Positions 7,512 through 17,412 of a DNA stretch of 29,277 bases are shown piece after piece. The position numbers and the translations under genes were made by a program. Origin of the DNA: DASXTB01 sp036505615 (GTDB lineage: Bacteria; Acidobacteriota; UBA6911; JACQSX01); NCBI GenBank assembly GCA_036505615.1, contig DASXTB010000274.1, positions 1 through 29,277 on the forward strand, read 5' to 3'. Under the pieces are notes generated by a model. That model made no database searches, was not told where the DNA came from, and saw only the letters and a program-made list of their open reading frames with translations. Position 1 is the first letter of the stretch. Each line of letters begins with the position of its first letter.

Positions 7512-8249
7512 ATGAAACTGACTAGCGCACTTAAAAATTTAGCTCTAATTTCAATTCTGGCAATGGTTTGCCCGGCGCTTCATGCCAGAGCTATTCATTC
7601 CTATACAGACGAAAATGGCAATCTCGTCTACTTCAATGTTCCTCAGAAACACACCGATATTGATGGCGTACCCGTGACTCTCCCCGACGTGGTCGCCGCG
7701 CCGCTCAGCACGGGACTCAAGCCGGCATCCTCTTCGCCATCTACGCCTTACGAAAACTTCATAACAAAATACTCAAAGGCTAATAGCGTCGATCCGGATC
7801 TCGTGCGGGCGGTGATGGCAACAGAATCGGGTTTCAATCCGGTGGCGGTCTCCAACAAAGGCGCCTGCGGACTGATGCAGTTAATTCCCAGCACTGCGCG
7901 AAGATTTGGCGTAGTCCACATGTTCCGCCCTGAAGAAAACATTGAGGGAGGGGTCAAGTACCTGCGGTTTCTTCTCGACACATTCAAGAACGACATAAAG
8001 CTAGTTGTGGCAGCCTACAACGCCGGAGAGAATGCCGTAAAGCGAATCGGGGGAATTCCCAACTACCGAGAAACCATCAATTACGTCAACAGGATTGTAG
8101 CGCGCTACGGGGACACCTACCGCCCTGCGCAAGCCGCTGCCACACCCCCGCCTTCGCCAGAGGAAACACAGAAGGCACTGAGCAAGATTTATCGAATTGT
8201 GGACACAAGCGGCAACGTTTTCTACACCAACCGCCCCACCAGCGAATAA
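7512..8249 (+). CDS. Exported lytic transglycosylase (SLT family) with DUF4124-like ends
   Basis: The 245-residue protein has a signal peptide (1-26, ALISILAMVCPALHA), a short DUF4124-like segment (27-45, AIHSYTDENGNLVYFNVPQ), a linker, and a soluble lytic transglycosylase domain (80-200). The catalytic glutamate is E105 in ATESGFNP; GLMQLIPSTARRFGV (120-134) and VAAYNAGENAV (166-176) complete the family signature. Such enzymes cleave the glycan chain of peptidoglycan in the periplasm with formation of 1,6-anhydromuramic acid. A second DUF4124-like stretch (IYRIVDTSGNVFYTNRP) closes the protein, so the catalytic domain is bracketed. No Shine-Dalgarno is visible; the start is set by the signal peptide. 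Confidence 0.9.
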   Translation: MKLTSALKNLALISILAMVCPALHARAIHSYTDENGNLVYFNVPQKHTDIDGVPVTLPDVVAAPLSTGLKPASSSPSTPYENFITKYSKANSVDPDLVRAVMATESGFNPVAVSNKGACGLMQLIPSTARRFGVVHMFRPEENIEGGVKYLRFLLDTFKNDIKLVVAAYNAGENAVKRIGGIPNYRETINYVNRIVARYGDTYRPAQAAATPPPSPEETQKALSKIYRIVDTSGNVFYTNRPTSE

Positions 8250-8352
8250 TCTTCCGGGAGCGCATGCTTCCAGCGTGCTCTGAGGATTGGACATTTTGTA
8301 GAGACGGCCCGCCGGATCGCCTCCTCGCATCAAACTGCCGACCCCCTAGAAG

Positions 8353-8375
8353 GAGACGCGGCAGCGCCGCGTCTC
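8353..8375. repeat. Perfect 10-bp hairpin in intergenic repeat region
   Basis: GAGACGCGGC (8353-8362), AGC loop, GCCGCGTCTC (8366-8375). The surrounding 8250-8544 gap also holds the hairpin GCACGC/GCGTGC (8433-8449), the phrase TTCCAGCGTGCT twice (8269-8280 and 8404-8415), and a 14-bp direct repeat CCCAGGACTTCCTC (8453-8466, 8474-8487). Nothing else is recognised in that gap. Confidence 0.7.
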
Positions 8376-8544
8376 TACAATACGGCGCGGCTTTCCCCGC
8401 GCTTTCCAGCGTGCTGTCAAGTACCAACACAAGCACGCAAGATGCGTGCCCTCCCAGGACTTCCTCGTGTGCGCCCAGGACTTCCTCTAACAACCATTGC
8501 GCCAGGTTTACCAGTTCAGATATTCTTCAGTGGTGGAGCAGAAC

Positions 8545-8961
8545 ATGACTGGAACTGTATGGCAATGTCCGGAATGCGCCCGTTCATTTTCGCGGGTGGG
8601 GCAGACACACACGTGCGAAAAATTTCCTCTGGATTCCCAATTTCGGAACAGCCAGCCTCACGTGCGAAAGTTATTCAAAAATCTTGTGACACAAGTCGAA
8701 AAATTCGGGCCGGTATCAGTGAATTCGGTTAAGAACAGCATCCTTCTGCAGCACCAGACGCAGTTCTGTTCCATTCATCCGAGAAAGCGACACCTGCTTG
8801 TTGAACTGCTTGGCGATCGAAACATCACAGACCCGACAATACTCAAGGTGAACCAGCCTGCACCCGATCGATTCGTTTACACTTTCCATATCGCGAAACC
8901 GGAAGATCTGAATCAGAAAATACTGTCGTGGCTGAAAAGGGCCTATCAGTTGGCCGCCTAA
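8545..8961 (+). CDS. DUF5655-type protein with N-terminal zinc-ribbon-like motif
   Basis: From the ATG at 8545 the protein has 139 residues. It opens with C8-x2-C11 and H22-x-C24 (WQCPECARSF and GQTHTCEKF), a possible small zinc-binding knuckle. The rest (from about residue 35) resembles DUF5655: FGPVSVNSVKNSILLQHQTQ, then PAPDRFVYTFHIAKPEDLN and a C-terminal WLKRAYQLA helix. Function is unknown; related domains are thought to bind nucleic acid or accompany such proteins, but nothing here proves it. The frame stays open upstream to 8497, but that extension has no family similarity. It stands alone between repeat-rich gaps. Confidence 0.75.
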   Translation: MTGTVWQCPECARSFSRVGQTHTCEKFPLDSQFRNSQPHVRKLFKNLVTQVEKFGPVSVNSVKNSILLQHQTQFCSIHPRKRHLLVELLGDRNITDPTILKVNQPAPDRFVYTFHIAKPEDLNQKILSWLKRAYQLAA

Positions 8962-9107
8962 CAGGTGCAGCGGGTACTTTGATTGTCCTGGAACCTGGAA
9001 CTGTGAAGTGATGTCTATCCTATGGTATTTTTCAAAGGCCTGGGAGGACGTCCTCCGGAAAGACCACTTAGATCGCAGCACAGACGGATTGATGGCGCCT
9101 GAGAATG

Positions 9108-9178
9108 GTAGCGCCGGCTTCCAGCCGGGCTTCGACGAGAACAGCAAGCGGGGAATGCCGGCCAGAGGCCGGCGCTAC
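9108..9178. repeat. REP-like palindromic element
   Basis: GTAGCGCCGGC (9108-9118) pairs perfectly with GCCGGCGCTAC (9168-9178). Each arm also forms its own hairpin: CCGGCT/AGCCGG on the left, and GCCGGCC-AGA-GGCCGGC (9157-9173) on the right. This nested palindrome is what a REP or BIME-like element looks like. It lies just before the DUF6599-like gene and argues that the longer open frame through it is not coding. Confidence 0.8.
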
Positions 9179-9199
9179 AATTGCGACGCAGACAGATTC

Positions 9200-10360
9200 A
9201 TGAAAAACCAGCGGCATGGATGCCACGATCTCTTGCGGGCGCTTCAGCCGCATATCAGAGCGCGCCCTTGCGTCCTGCTGTTGGCACTCTGCTCTTCGAT
9301 GCTTTCGCCACTTTTGGCCAAACAGAATGAAACCCCCGTGACTCAGATTTTGACATCGCCTCCTGAAACTTTCATAACGGCAGGGCAACTGTTCCGCCTG
9401 CCGGGCTTCCATTCCCAGATTAACGCTCGGCCCGTTCCTGAAGAGATTGGGCCAGAAACCGGCCTCCGATCAGCGTGGTTGAGGGGTTTCATCCTAAAGT
9501 CCCTTCAGTCGCTTCACGACAACCACGACTCGATTAGGGCTGATATATTCGAAATGCTTGATCCTCCGGGCGCCTATGGGCTGTACACTCTGGCCTCCAC
9601 CACTTTGCATGAGGAAGTCTCCGTCGCCAATGGTGGCAGGGCATCGGAGAACGTACTGGCGTTTTGGAAAGGAAACTACTTCTTCCTGCTGCGCGGCGCT
9701 CCGTCAAGAAGTCTGCAAAAACTGGCCCAGGAACTGGCATCGCAGGTTTCTTATGCAGGCGAGGTCCCTCCGATAGTAGATCTTCTGCCGCGCAAGAATC
9801 TTGAGCCTTCATCTATTCAGTTTTATGTAAAGGATTTGTTGCCGAGCGATGGCGCTCTGGCTGATTTGCGTCCCCTGCTTTCTCTGGACAAGAGCGTGCA
9901 GGCTGCGATTGGGCTCTATCGCCCCAACGGCAAACGAGTCATTGTCTTGGGCTACCCCAATCCGGCCCTTGCCTATCAGGCATTCGAAAGGGTGGAAGGA
10001 TACGTACGGGATAAAAGTCATGGGGTCTATGCCAAGCGCGCCGGGCTGCTGCTCGGTTTAACGGAGGGAATGCCCGAAGACCAGGCCCGCGCGCTGCTGG
10101 AGGAAATCCGATACACTCCAAAAGTCAAATGGATTGTCGACAAGCAGGAACCAAACAAGCTGCTCGGTCGCGGGGTGCCGTTCCTGTTGAACACCGTGGT
10201 GAGTTCACTCGCCTTTAGTTTTCTGTTCATTCTCGGGACTGCAACCGTAGGAGTAGCATTCGGAGTGTTTCGTTTTTACTTGCACCGGGTCCGGCCCGAT
10301 AACTTTTTTGATCGTCCCGAGCGCGTTGGAATGATACGGCTGCGAATCGTGGACAAGTAA
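9200..10360 (+). CDS. Membrane-anchored DUF6599-like protein of unknown function
   Basis: I place the start at the ATG at 9200, giving 386 residues; the frame is open from 9008, but that stretch runs through a palindromic repeat. Residues 1-40 form a long signal sequence (core VLLLALCSSMLSPLLA). The body resembles DUF6599, with YGLYTLAS, ENVLAFWKGNYFFLLRG and GYPNPALAYQAFERV. A hydrophobic segment at about 327-361 (LLNTVVSSLAFSFLFILG and TATVGVAFGVF) would anchor it in the membrane with a short basic tail (RFYLHRVRP) inside. The family is common in Acidobacteriota and has no established role. No Shine-Dalgarno motif precedes 9200, so the start is uncertain by some codons. Confidence 0.7.
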   Translation: MKNQRHGCHDLLRALQPHIRARPCVLLLALCSSMLSPLLAKQNETPVTQILTSPPETFITAGQLFRLPGFHSQINARPVPEEIGPETGLRSAWLRGFILKSLQSLHDNHDSIRADIFEMLDPPGAYGLYTLASTTLHEEVSVANGGRASENVLAFWKGNYFFLLRGAPSRSLQKLAQELASQVSYAGEVPPIVDLLPRKNLEPSSIQFYVKDLLPSDGALADLRPLLSLDKSVQAAIGLYRPNGKRVIVLGYPNPALAYQAFERVEGYVRDKSHGVYAKRAGLLLGLTEGMPEDQARALLEEIRYTPKVKWIVDKQEPNKLLGRGVPFLLNTVVSSLAFSFLFILGTATVGVAFGVFRFYLHRVRPDNFFDRPERVGMIRLRIVDK

Positions 10361-10361
10361 A

Positions 10362-10389
10362 GCAGTTCCCAGTAGCCAGTTGCTAGTTC
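10362..10389 (+). repeat. Heptamer array, family 1, left half (four units)
   Basis: Four CYAGTTN-like heptamers begin two bases after the stop codon of the DUF6599-like gene. The inverted partner is at 10744-10843. Confidence 0.85.
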
Positions 10390-10445
10390 GTAGCGAGCGA
10401 CCTCATACCGCCGAGAGTAAAAGGAAACGCCGACCAAACCCGCCT

Positions 10446-10570
10446 AAACCTGAAAGGTTTGAAGAGTATAGCCGGCGGCAAAGCGCGCGTTTTTTGCGCG
10501 CCACGCCGCCGGTCAGCTAATCCACAAAAACAAATCCGCCCTGAAGGGGCGGGAGAATTTTTCGCAAATC
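10446..10570 (+). repeat. Two-hairpin dispersed element, copy B (long form)
   Basis: First hairpin AAACCT-GAA-AGGTTT (10446-10460), AGAGTATAG linker, then the stem CCGGCGGC/GCCGCCGG enclosing GCGCGC/GCGCGC (about 10471-10512). Compared with copies A, C and D (AAACCC/GGGTTT and GCCCGC/GCGGGC) both stems carry paired changes that keep base pairing. A third hairpin, CCGCCC-TGAA-GGGGCGG (about 10537-10553), and an AGAATTTTTCGCAAAT tail are shared with copy C. Confidence 0.88.
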
Positions 10571-10743
10571 CGAAGGGAGTGTGTCTGTCCGGAGAGAAAA
10601 AGAGCATCATAACCAAAACTTGACCATTTTGTGAACTTTCTGAGCACCTAGTCGGACCAGTTGCCAGCTCCTGATATGCTCATTAAGGATCCGTATAGGT
10701 CAAAATGAATTTTACATCTTGGAAACCAGTAATTGGCCCCTGT

Positions 10744-10843
10744 GAACTAGCAATCGCAACTGGGAACTGGCAACTGGGAACTGGGAACTAGCAACCGGGA
10801 ACTAGCAACTGGGAACTGGCAACTAACTGGAACTGGCAACTGA
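10744..10843 (-). repeat. Heptamer array, family 1, right half (inverted, about 14 units)
   Basis: NAACTRG-type heptamers run almost without interruption and end six bases before the rhomboid start codon. They therefore occupy the whole 5' leader where a ribosome binding site would be expected. Confidence 0.9.
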
Positions 10844-10849
10844 TCTAAG

Positions 10850-11536
10850 ATGCTTCCCTTTCGAGACAACATTCCCTCCCGTACTTTTCCCATCGTGACA
10901 ATTCTTCTTATCCTGACAAACTGCGCGGTTTTCATTTACGAACTGTCACTGGGGTCCCGGTTGCCTGCGTTTATCTTTCAATTTGCTGTCATTCCAATGC
11001 GACTGCAAATGCCCTCTTCAGCGGATGCAGCGTCGCTGGGCGCAATAGATCTGTTCACGTCCATGTTTCTACACGGCGGGTGGCTTCACCTGCTCGGCAA
11101 CATGTGGTTTCTCTGGATCTTTGGTGACAACGTCGAAGACCTGCTGGGGCATATCCGTTTTCTGTTTTTTTACCTGTGCTGCGGAATAGCCGGCTCTCTT
11201 ATCCATATCTTTTTCAATCCAGGCTCCACCATCCCCAGCATCGGCGCAAGCGGCGCCATCGCAGGAGTGCTAGGCGCATACGTGGTCAGTTTTCCGTTCG
11301 CCCGCGTGCTTACCCTTATTCCTATTTTCCTGATTTGGCCAATCGTAGAGTTACCCGCGATCCTCGTCCTGGGTATGTGGTTCCTGGTGCAATTGCTTAA
11401 CGGCGCGGCAGCGCTGGACCCTAGATTTGGCGCCCATAATCCGGTCGCCTGGTGGGCACACATCGGAGGTTTCTTGGCAGGAATCATCTTGCTGGCGTTG
11501 TTGAAGAGAGAGCGCCCGGGATGGTCGAGACTGTGA
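10850..11536 (+). CDS. Rhomboid family intramembrane serine protease
   Basis: The 228-residue polytopic membrane protein has the rhomboid signatures: HGGWLHLLGNMWFLWIFGD (75-93), catalytic serine S134 in GASGAIAGVLGAY (132-144), and catalytic histidine H204 in WWAHIGGFLAG (201-211). About six hydrophobic segments are visible (near 14-32, 83-91, 101-122, 133-148, 153-181 and 200-219). Rhomboids cleave transmembrane substrates within the bilayer; the substrate here is unknown. The plain N-terminus MLPFRDNIPSRTFPIVT is typical of bacterial rhomboids and supports the start, although the leader consists of heptamer repeats and has no visible Shine-Dalgarno. It converges on ftsY, with 92 bp between the stops. 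Confidence 0.93.
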   Translation: MLPFRDNIPSRTFPIVTILLILTNCAVFIYELSLGSRLPAFIFQFAVIPMRLQMPSSADAASLGAIDLFTSMFLHGGWLHLLGNMWFLWIFGDNVEDLLGHIRFLFFYLCCGIAGSLIHIFFNPGSTIPSIGASGAIAGVLGAYVVSFPFARVLTLIPIFLIWPIVELPAILVLGMWFLVQLLNGAAALDPRFGAHNPVAWWAHIGGFLAGIILLALLKRERPGWSRL

Positions 11537-11628
11537 GAGAACCTCCCCGCACGACCACGGGCTTTCTCTGATTTCGGCCAGCCGGGCTATGGTCGAGGCT
11601 TGCCGCAGCCCCTTCTCAACATCGGCGA

Positions 11629-12567
11629 CTAATCAAACAGTCCATCCACGTATGCCTCTGGAGAGAAAACCATCAGGTCGTCGATTCCCTCACCCACGCC
11701 GATGTAGGTAATGGGAATTTTGAGCTCTTTTGCAATCGCAACCAGGATTCCTCCCTTGGCCGTGCCGTCCAGTTTTGTGACAATCAAGCCCGTCACGCCA
11801 ATCGCCCGCGTAAACTCGCGAGCCTGAGCCAAACCGTTTTGGCCAGTCGTTGCATCGATCACAAGTAAGACATCATGCGGAGCCCCGGGCACCTCTCGCC
11901 CGGCAACGCGCTTCATTTTCTCCAGTTCCTGCATCAGGTTGCTTTTGGTGTGAAGGCGCCCCGCTGTATCTACAATCAACAGATCTTTTCTGCGAGCCTT
12001 CGAAGCGGCAATCGCATCAAACAACACCGCTGAAGGGTCCGTGCCAGTTTTCTGCTTCACCAGCTCCAGCCCGTTGCGTTGCGCCCATATTTCCAGTTGC
12101 TCCACGGCGGCCGCCCGAAAAGTGTCGGCGGCGCAAATCAATACCTGTCTTCCCTCCTGCCTGTAGAGCTTGCCCAATTTGCCGATGGTAGTGGTTTTTC
12201 CAGTTCCGTTGACGCCAATAACCATCACCACTCTTAATGGAACCGGTAACGCTGGCGTCTCGACCGTCACCTGTCGCAAGATCTCGAGCAATTCCCCCTT
12301 GATCAATTTCTTTATCTCGCGAATATTCTTGATCTGCCTGCTGGTAGCCATGACCCGAATCTTGTCGATAATTGTAGCGGCAGTTTCGACTCCGATATCG
12401 GTCGATATCAGAATCCTTTCCAGGTCCTCCAGCAGCGTCTCATCAATCTCCTTCTCTCGGCCCAGGGCATCGTCAATCTTTGCGACGATGTCCTTCTTGG
12501 TGATTTCAATGGCCTCTTTTAGTCGGGCAAAATATCCCGGCTGTTCCTTGTAATTAAAAATGCTCAT
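11629..12567 (-). CDS. ftsY: Signal recognition particle receptor FtsY
   Basis: The 312-residue SRP-type GTPase docks ribosome-nascent chain-SRP complexes at the inner membrane. The N domain (about 10-100) is followed by the G domain with GVNGTGKT (118-125), DTFRAAAVEQL (148-158), DTAGRLHTKSNLMQEL (200-215) and TKLDGTAKGG (264-273). It ends GVGEGIDDLMVFSPEAYVDGLF, as expected of FtsY rather than Ffh, which has an added M domain. The acidic A domain found in E. coli is absent, as in many bacteria. The ATG at 12567 lies one base after the birA stop, so it is the last gene of a nadC-birA-ftsY group. Confidence 0.96.
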   Translation of the reverse strand: MSIFNYKEQPGYFARLKEAIEITKKDIVAKIDDALGREKEIDETLLEDLERILISTDIGVETAATIIDKIRVMATSRQIKNIREIKKLIKGELLEILRQVTVETPALPVPLRVVMVIGVNGTGKTTTIGKLGKLYRQEGRQVLICAADTFRAAAVEQLEIWAQRNGLELVKQKTGTDPSAVLFDAIAASKARRKDLLIVDTAGRLHTKSNLMQELEKMKRVAGREVPGAPHDVLLVIDATTGQNGLAQAREFTRAIGVTGLIVTKLDGTAKGGILVAIAKELKIPITYIGVGEGIDDLMVFSPEAYVDGLFD

Positions 12568-12568
12568 G

Positions 12569-13405
12569 TCATATATTCCTTATCCATTCCACTTCTCCCG
12601 ACAAAAGCTCTTTCAGCCGCCCTGATTTCAGGCGTACCAGCAGGGCTCCCGACGGAGCGACGTCACAAGTGGCGCCCTCCAGGGTTTCTCCGTTCAGATT
12701 AAAACGCACCGCCCTGTCCTTCCAAAATGTGCTCCGGTCCTTCCAGTCAGCGACTGCTTTGGAAAGCGAAAACGCGATCGCCGGAGAAGGCATTGGTGCA
12801 TCTGCGCTCTTGCTCTCGGGGCCCATGTTGAGATCGCTTGCGCCAGCGTAGTCATGCCAACGAATCAGAAAGGCATCCAGCAAAGAAACCGGATCTACCC
12901 GGGCGCCGACGTGCAGACGCAGCGAAGTCGCTCCGGGCAGTTGGGCTGGAAATTCGTTTTGGTTGCAATTGACTCCGATTCCCACTACAACCAGGGATGT
13001 CCCTGCCGGTAAATGCTCCAGTTCTACCAGAACGCCCGCAACTTTTCTCCGCTCGATCAACACATCATTGGGCCATTTCAGATCCAGCGAGCGCTTCACA
13101 GCCGGGAACATTTCCTCCAGTGTCTTGTGCAACACCACTCCAGCAATGAGCGGAACCGCCATCGCGCTTCGCGGATCCACTGGGTGCAGCAACATCGAAA
13201 AGTAAAGTCCCTGTCCCTTGGGAGAATGCCACGTGTTTCCAAATCTTCCGCGGCCCGCCGTCTGAGCTCCGGCCATCGCGATCAACCCGTTTTCCGGCGA
13301 ACGGCGGCCATAATCTTTCAAAAAGCGATTGGTGCTGTCGATCTCCTCAAATTGGATGATTGAAAAAGGGAAGCCTTCGATGATGCGACGCTGGGGAAGA
13401 ATCAA
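12569..13405 (-). CDS. birA: Biotin--[acetyl-CoA-carboxylase] ligase, short form without DNA-binding domain
   Basis: The 278-residue protein activates biotin with ATP and attaches it to the carboxyl carrier protein. Catalytic landmarks are EIDSTNRFLK (21-30), the nucleotide loop GRGRFGNTWHSPKGQGLYFS (51-70), LKWPNDVLI (109-117) and K122 in KVAGVLVE. A C-terminal SH3-like part (about 230-278) is present. The N-terminal helix-turn-helix of E. coli BirA is missing, so it should not repress biotin genes. The start is a TTG whose bases overlap the nadC stop (TTGA), and no in-frame ATG lies nearby; this points to translational coupling. Confidence 0.93.
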   Translation of the reverse strand: MILPQRRIIEGFPFSIIQFEEIDSTNRFLKDYGRRSPENGLIAMAGAQTAGRGRFGNTWHSPKGQGLYFSMLLHPVDPRSAMAVPLIAGVVLHKTLEEMFPAVKRSLDLKWPNDVLIERRKVAGVLVELEHLPAGTSLVVVGIGVNCNQNEFPAQLPGATSLRLHVGARVDPVSLLDAFLIRWHDYAGASDLNMGPESKSADAPMPSPAIAFSLSKAVADWKDRSTFWKDRAVRFNLNGETLEGATCDVAPSGALLVRLKSGRLKELLSGEVEWIRNI

Positions 13406-14271
13406 TTTTGCAGCAGGAATGAAATATTTGAGGATTTATAGGAATGTGTCAGCGCACCGACAGAAATGAAATTCACTCCGGTCTCGGCGTACGCGCGAAC
13501 GTTTTGCAGGGTGATTCCACCCGAGGCCTCCAACTTGAACCTTCCGTTTACCAGTCGAACTGCCTCCGCGACCTGTGCAGGCGTCATGTTGTCCAGCATC
13601 ACCACATCAACTTTACGATCCGTTAACGTGCGAAGCTGGTCCAGTGTTTGGACTTCAATCTCCACTTTAAGCAGGCTTCGATCCAGCGATTCCATTCTCT
13701 CCAGAATTCGATCCAAACCGCCTGCCGCGACTATATGATTCTCCTTGACCAGAAATCCGTCATCCAATCCAAAGCGATGGTTGCTGGCCCCACCGCTACG
13801 CACCGCATATTTTTCCAGAGCGCGCAGCCCCGGCGTAGTTTTGCGAGTATCGAGGATTATGGCTCTTGTACCACGAACAGCTTCAACAAAACTGCGAGCT
13901 GTCGACGCAATTCCGCAGAGCCGCTGTAGAAAATTAAGGGATACACGCTCCGCAGCTAAAAGAGAAACCGCGGCACCTTCGGCTTGGGCGATCGCTGTAT
14001 CCGGCTCTATCTTCTTCCCATCCGGAAAATGGGCTTTTACGGTTACCTTGGGGTCTACAATTTCAAACACGAGCGGCAGGATCGGTCCGCCACACAAAAC
14101 AAACTCTTCCCGGGAAAGGTAGACTCCTCTTGCCATCTTTTCCGGATTCACAAACTCCGCTGCTGTAACGTCTGCCCTTCCCAAATCTTCACGTAAAGCG
14201 GCCGCGACGAGCTGCCGGATCATCGGGCCCGCAGGAAAATCCAGGTGTTGAGGCGAATCATTGTCGGTCAT
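13402..14271 (-). CDS. nadC: Nicotinate-nucleotide pyrophosphorylase (quinolinate phosphoribosyltransferase)
   Basis: The 289-residue enzyme makes nicotinate mononucleotide from quinolinate and PRPP in de novo NAD synthesis. Visible motifs are LREDLGRADVTA (26-37), LNFLQRLCGIAS (112-123), LDTRKTTPGLR (140-150), HRFGLDDGFLVKENH (165-179), LEASGGI (247-253) and SVGALTHS (270-277), all intact. The start codon ATG (14271-14269) is itself the last unit of a heptamer array (ATGACCG on the sense strand), so the leader is unusual. Other ATGs lie 7 bases apart upstream, and the in-frame one at 14292 runs quickly into a stop. It overlaps birA by four bases. Confidence 0.95.
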   Translation of the reverse strand: MTDNDSPQHLDFPAGPMIRQLVAAALREDLGRADVTAAEFVNPEKMARGVYLSREEFVLCGGPILPLVFEIVDPKVTVKAHFPDGKKIEPDTAIAQAEGAAVSLLAAERVSLNFLQRLCGIASTARSFVEAVRGTRAIILDTRKTTPGLRALEKYAVRSGGASNHRFGLDDGFLVKENHIVAAGGLDRILERMESLDRSLLKVEIEVQTLDQLRTLTDRKVDVVMLDNMTPAQVAEAVRLVNGRFKLEASGGITLQNVRAYAETGVNFISVGALTHSYKSSNISFLLQN

Positions 14272-14498
14272 CAGTCATCAGTCATCGGTCATCAGTCATC
14301 ATTCAGTCATTGGTTCGGCGGGCATTCAGTCCGCAGGTCAACAGGTCGGCAGGTCAGCAGTCATCGGTCAACAGGTTAACTCTTAAAGCTGCTAACTTAC
14401 TAACGCGTCAAACTGCCGACCTCTAGACTTGCGGACCTGTTGACCTGCGGACTTGTTGACCTGTTGACCGATGACCGGTGACTGATGACCGACGACTG
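14265..14498. repeat. Heptamer array family 2 (CRGTCAT and CAGGTCAA words), palindromic, between valS and nadC
   Basis: The left half (14265-14375) is built of CAGTCAT/CGGTCAT heptamers and then CAGGTCAR octamers. The right half (about 14420-14498) has the reverse complements, ending in ATGACCG and GTGACTG units. An exact 16-bp inverted match joins 14360-14375 and 14460-14475. The array reaches the nadC start codon on one side and comes within two bases of the valS stop on the other, so the whole 229-bp gap is a single imperfect palindrome around 14382. Confidence 0.9.
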
Positions 14499-14500
14499 CT

Positions 14501-17164
<2,664 letters not shown>

Positions 17165-17172
17165 GCAAGTGG

Positions 17173-17193
17173 CCAGTTACCAGTTTCCAGTTC
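17173..17193 (-). repeat. Short heptamer array, family 1 (three units), upstream of valS
   Basis: Three CCAGTTN heptamers on the plus strand read as NAACTGG on the valS sense strand and end nine bases before the valS start codon. This is the same orientation rule as at ilvE and the rhomboid gene. I see no inverted partner beside the response regulator stop. The rest of the 17165-17412 gap shows nothing recognisable. Confidence 0.8.
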
Positions 17194-17412
17194 TAGTCAT
17201 CCCTTATCAGCCATCAATCATCGATTCAGTTACGCTGCGTATTTTTCCTTGCCAATCCATGATAACAAAGCTGGATGGATTTCGGGTTGGACTCGGTACC
17301 TCTAGCCGGCGAGCCTGCTCCAATGGATTTCCGGATAGCAGGTTTTGAGTCCGTGGTACGGTAGCGCAGCTAGTGACCGAGGACTTGATGGTTGGGTGCG
17401 GGTGCGGTCGGC

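Larger units (their letters stand above)
10361..10849. other. 489-bp gene-free gap filled with repeats
   Basis: The gap between the DUF6599-like gene and the rhomboid gene holds a short CYAGTTN array (10362-10389), a long copy of the two-hairpin element (10446 to about 10570), two further CCAGTTG-like units (10657-10670) and a long inverted NAACTRG array (10744-10843). The open frame on the minus strand at 10383-10616 is a by-product of the element. The stretches 10571-10656 and 10671-10743 show nothing I recognise. Confidence 0.8.

Noticed and set aside
9008..9199. N-terminal extension of the DUF6599-like frame
   Set aside because: It contains a palindromic repeat, lacks a signal sequence at its own start, and the ATG at 9200 gives a proper signal peptide.
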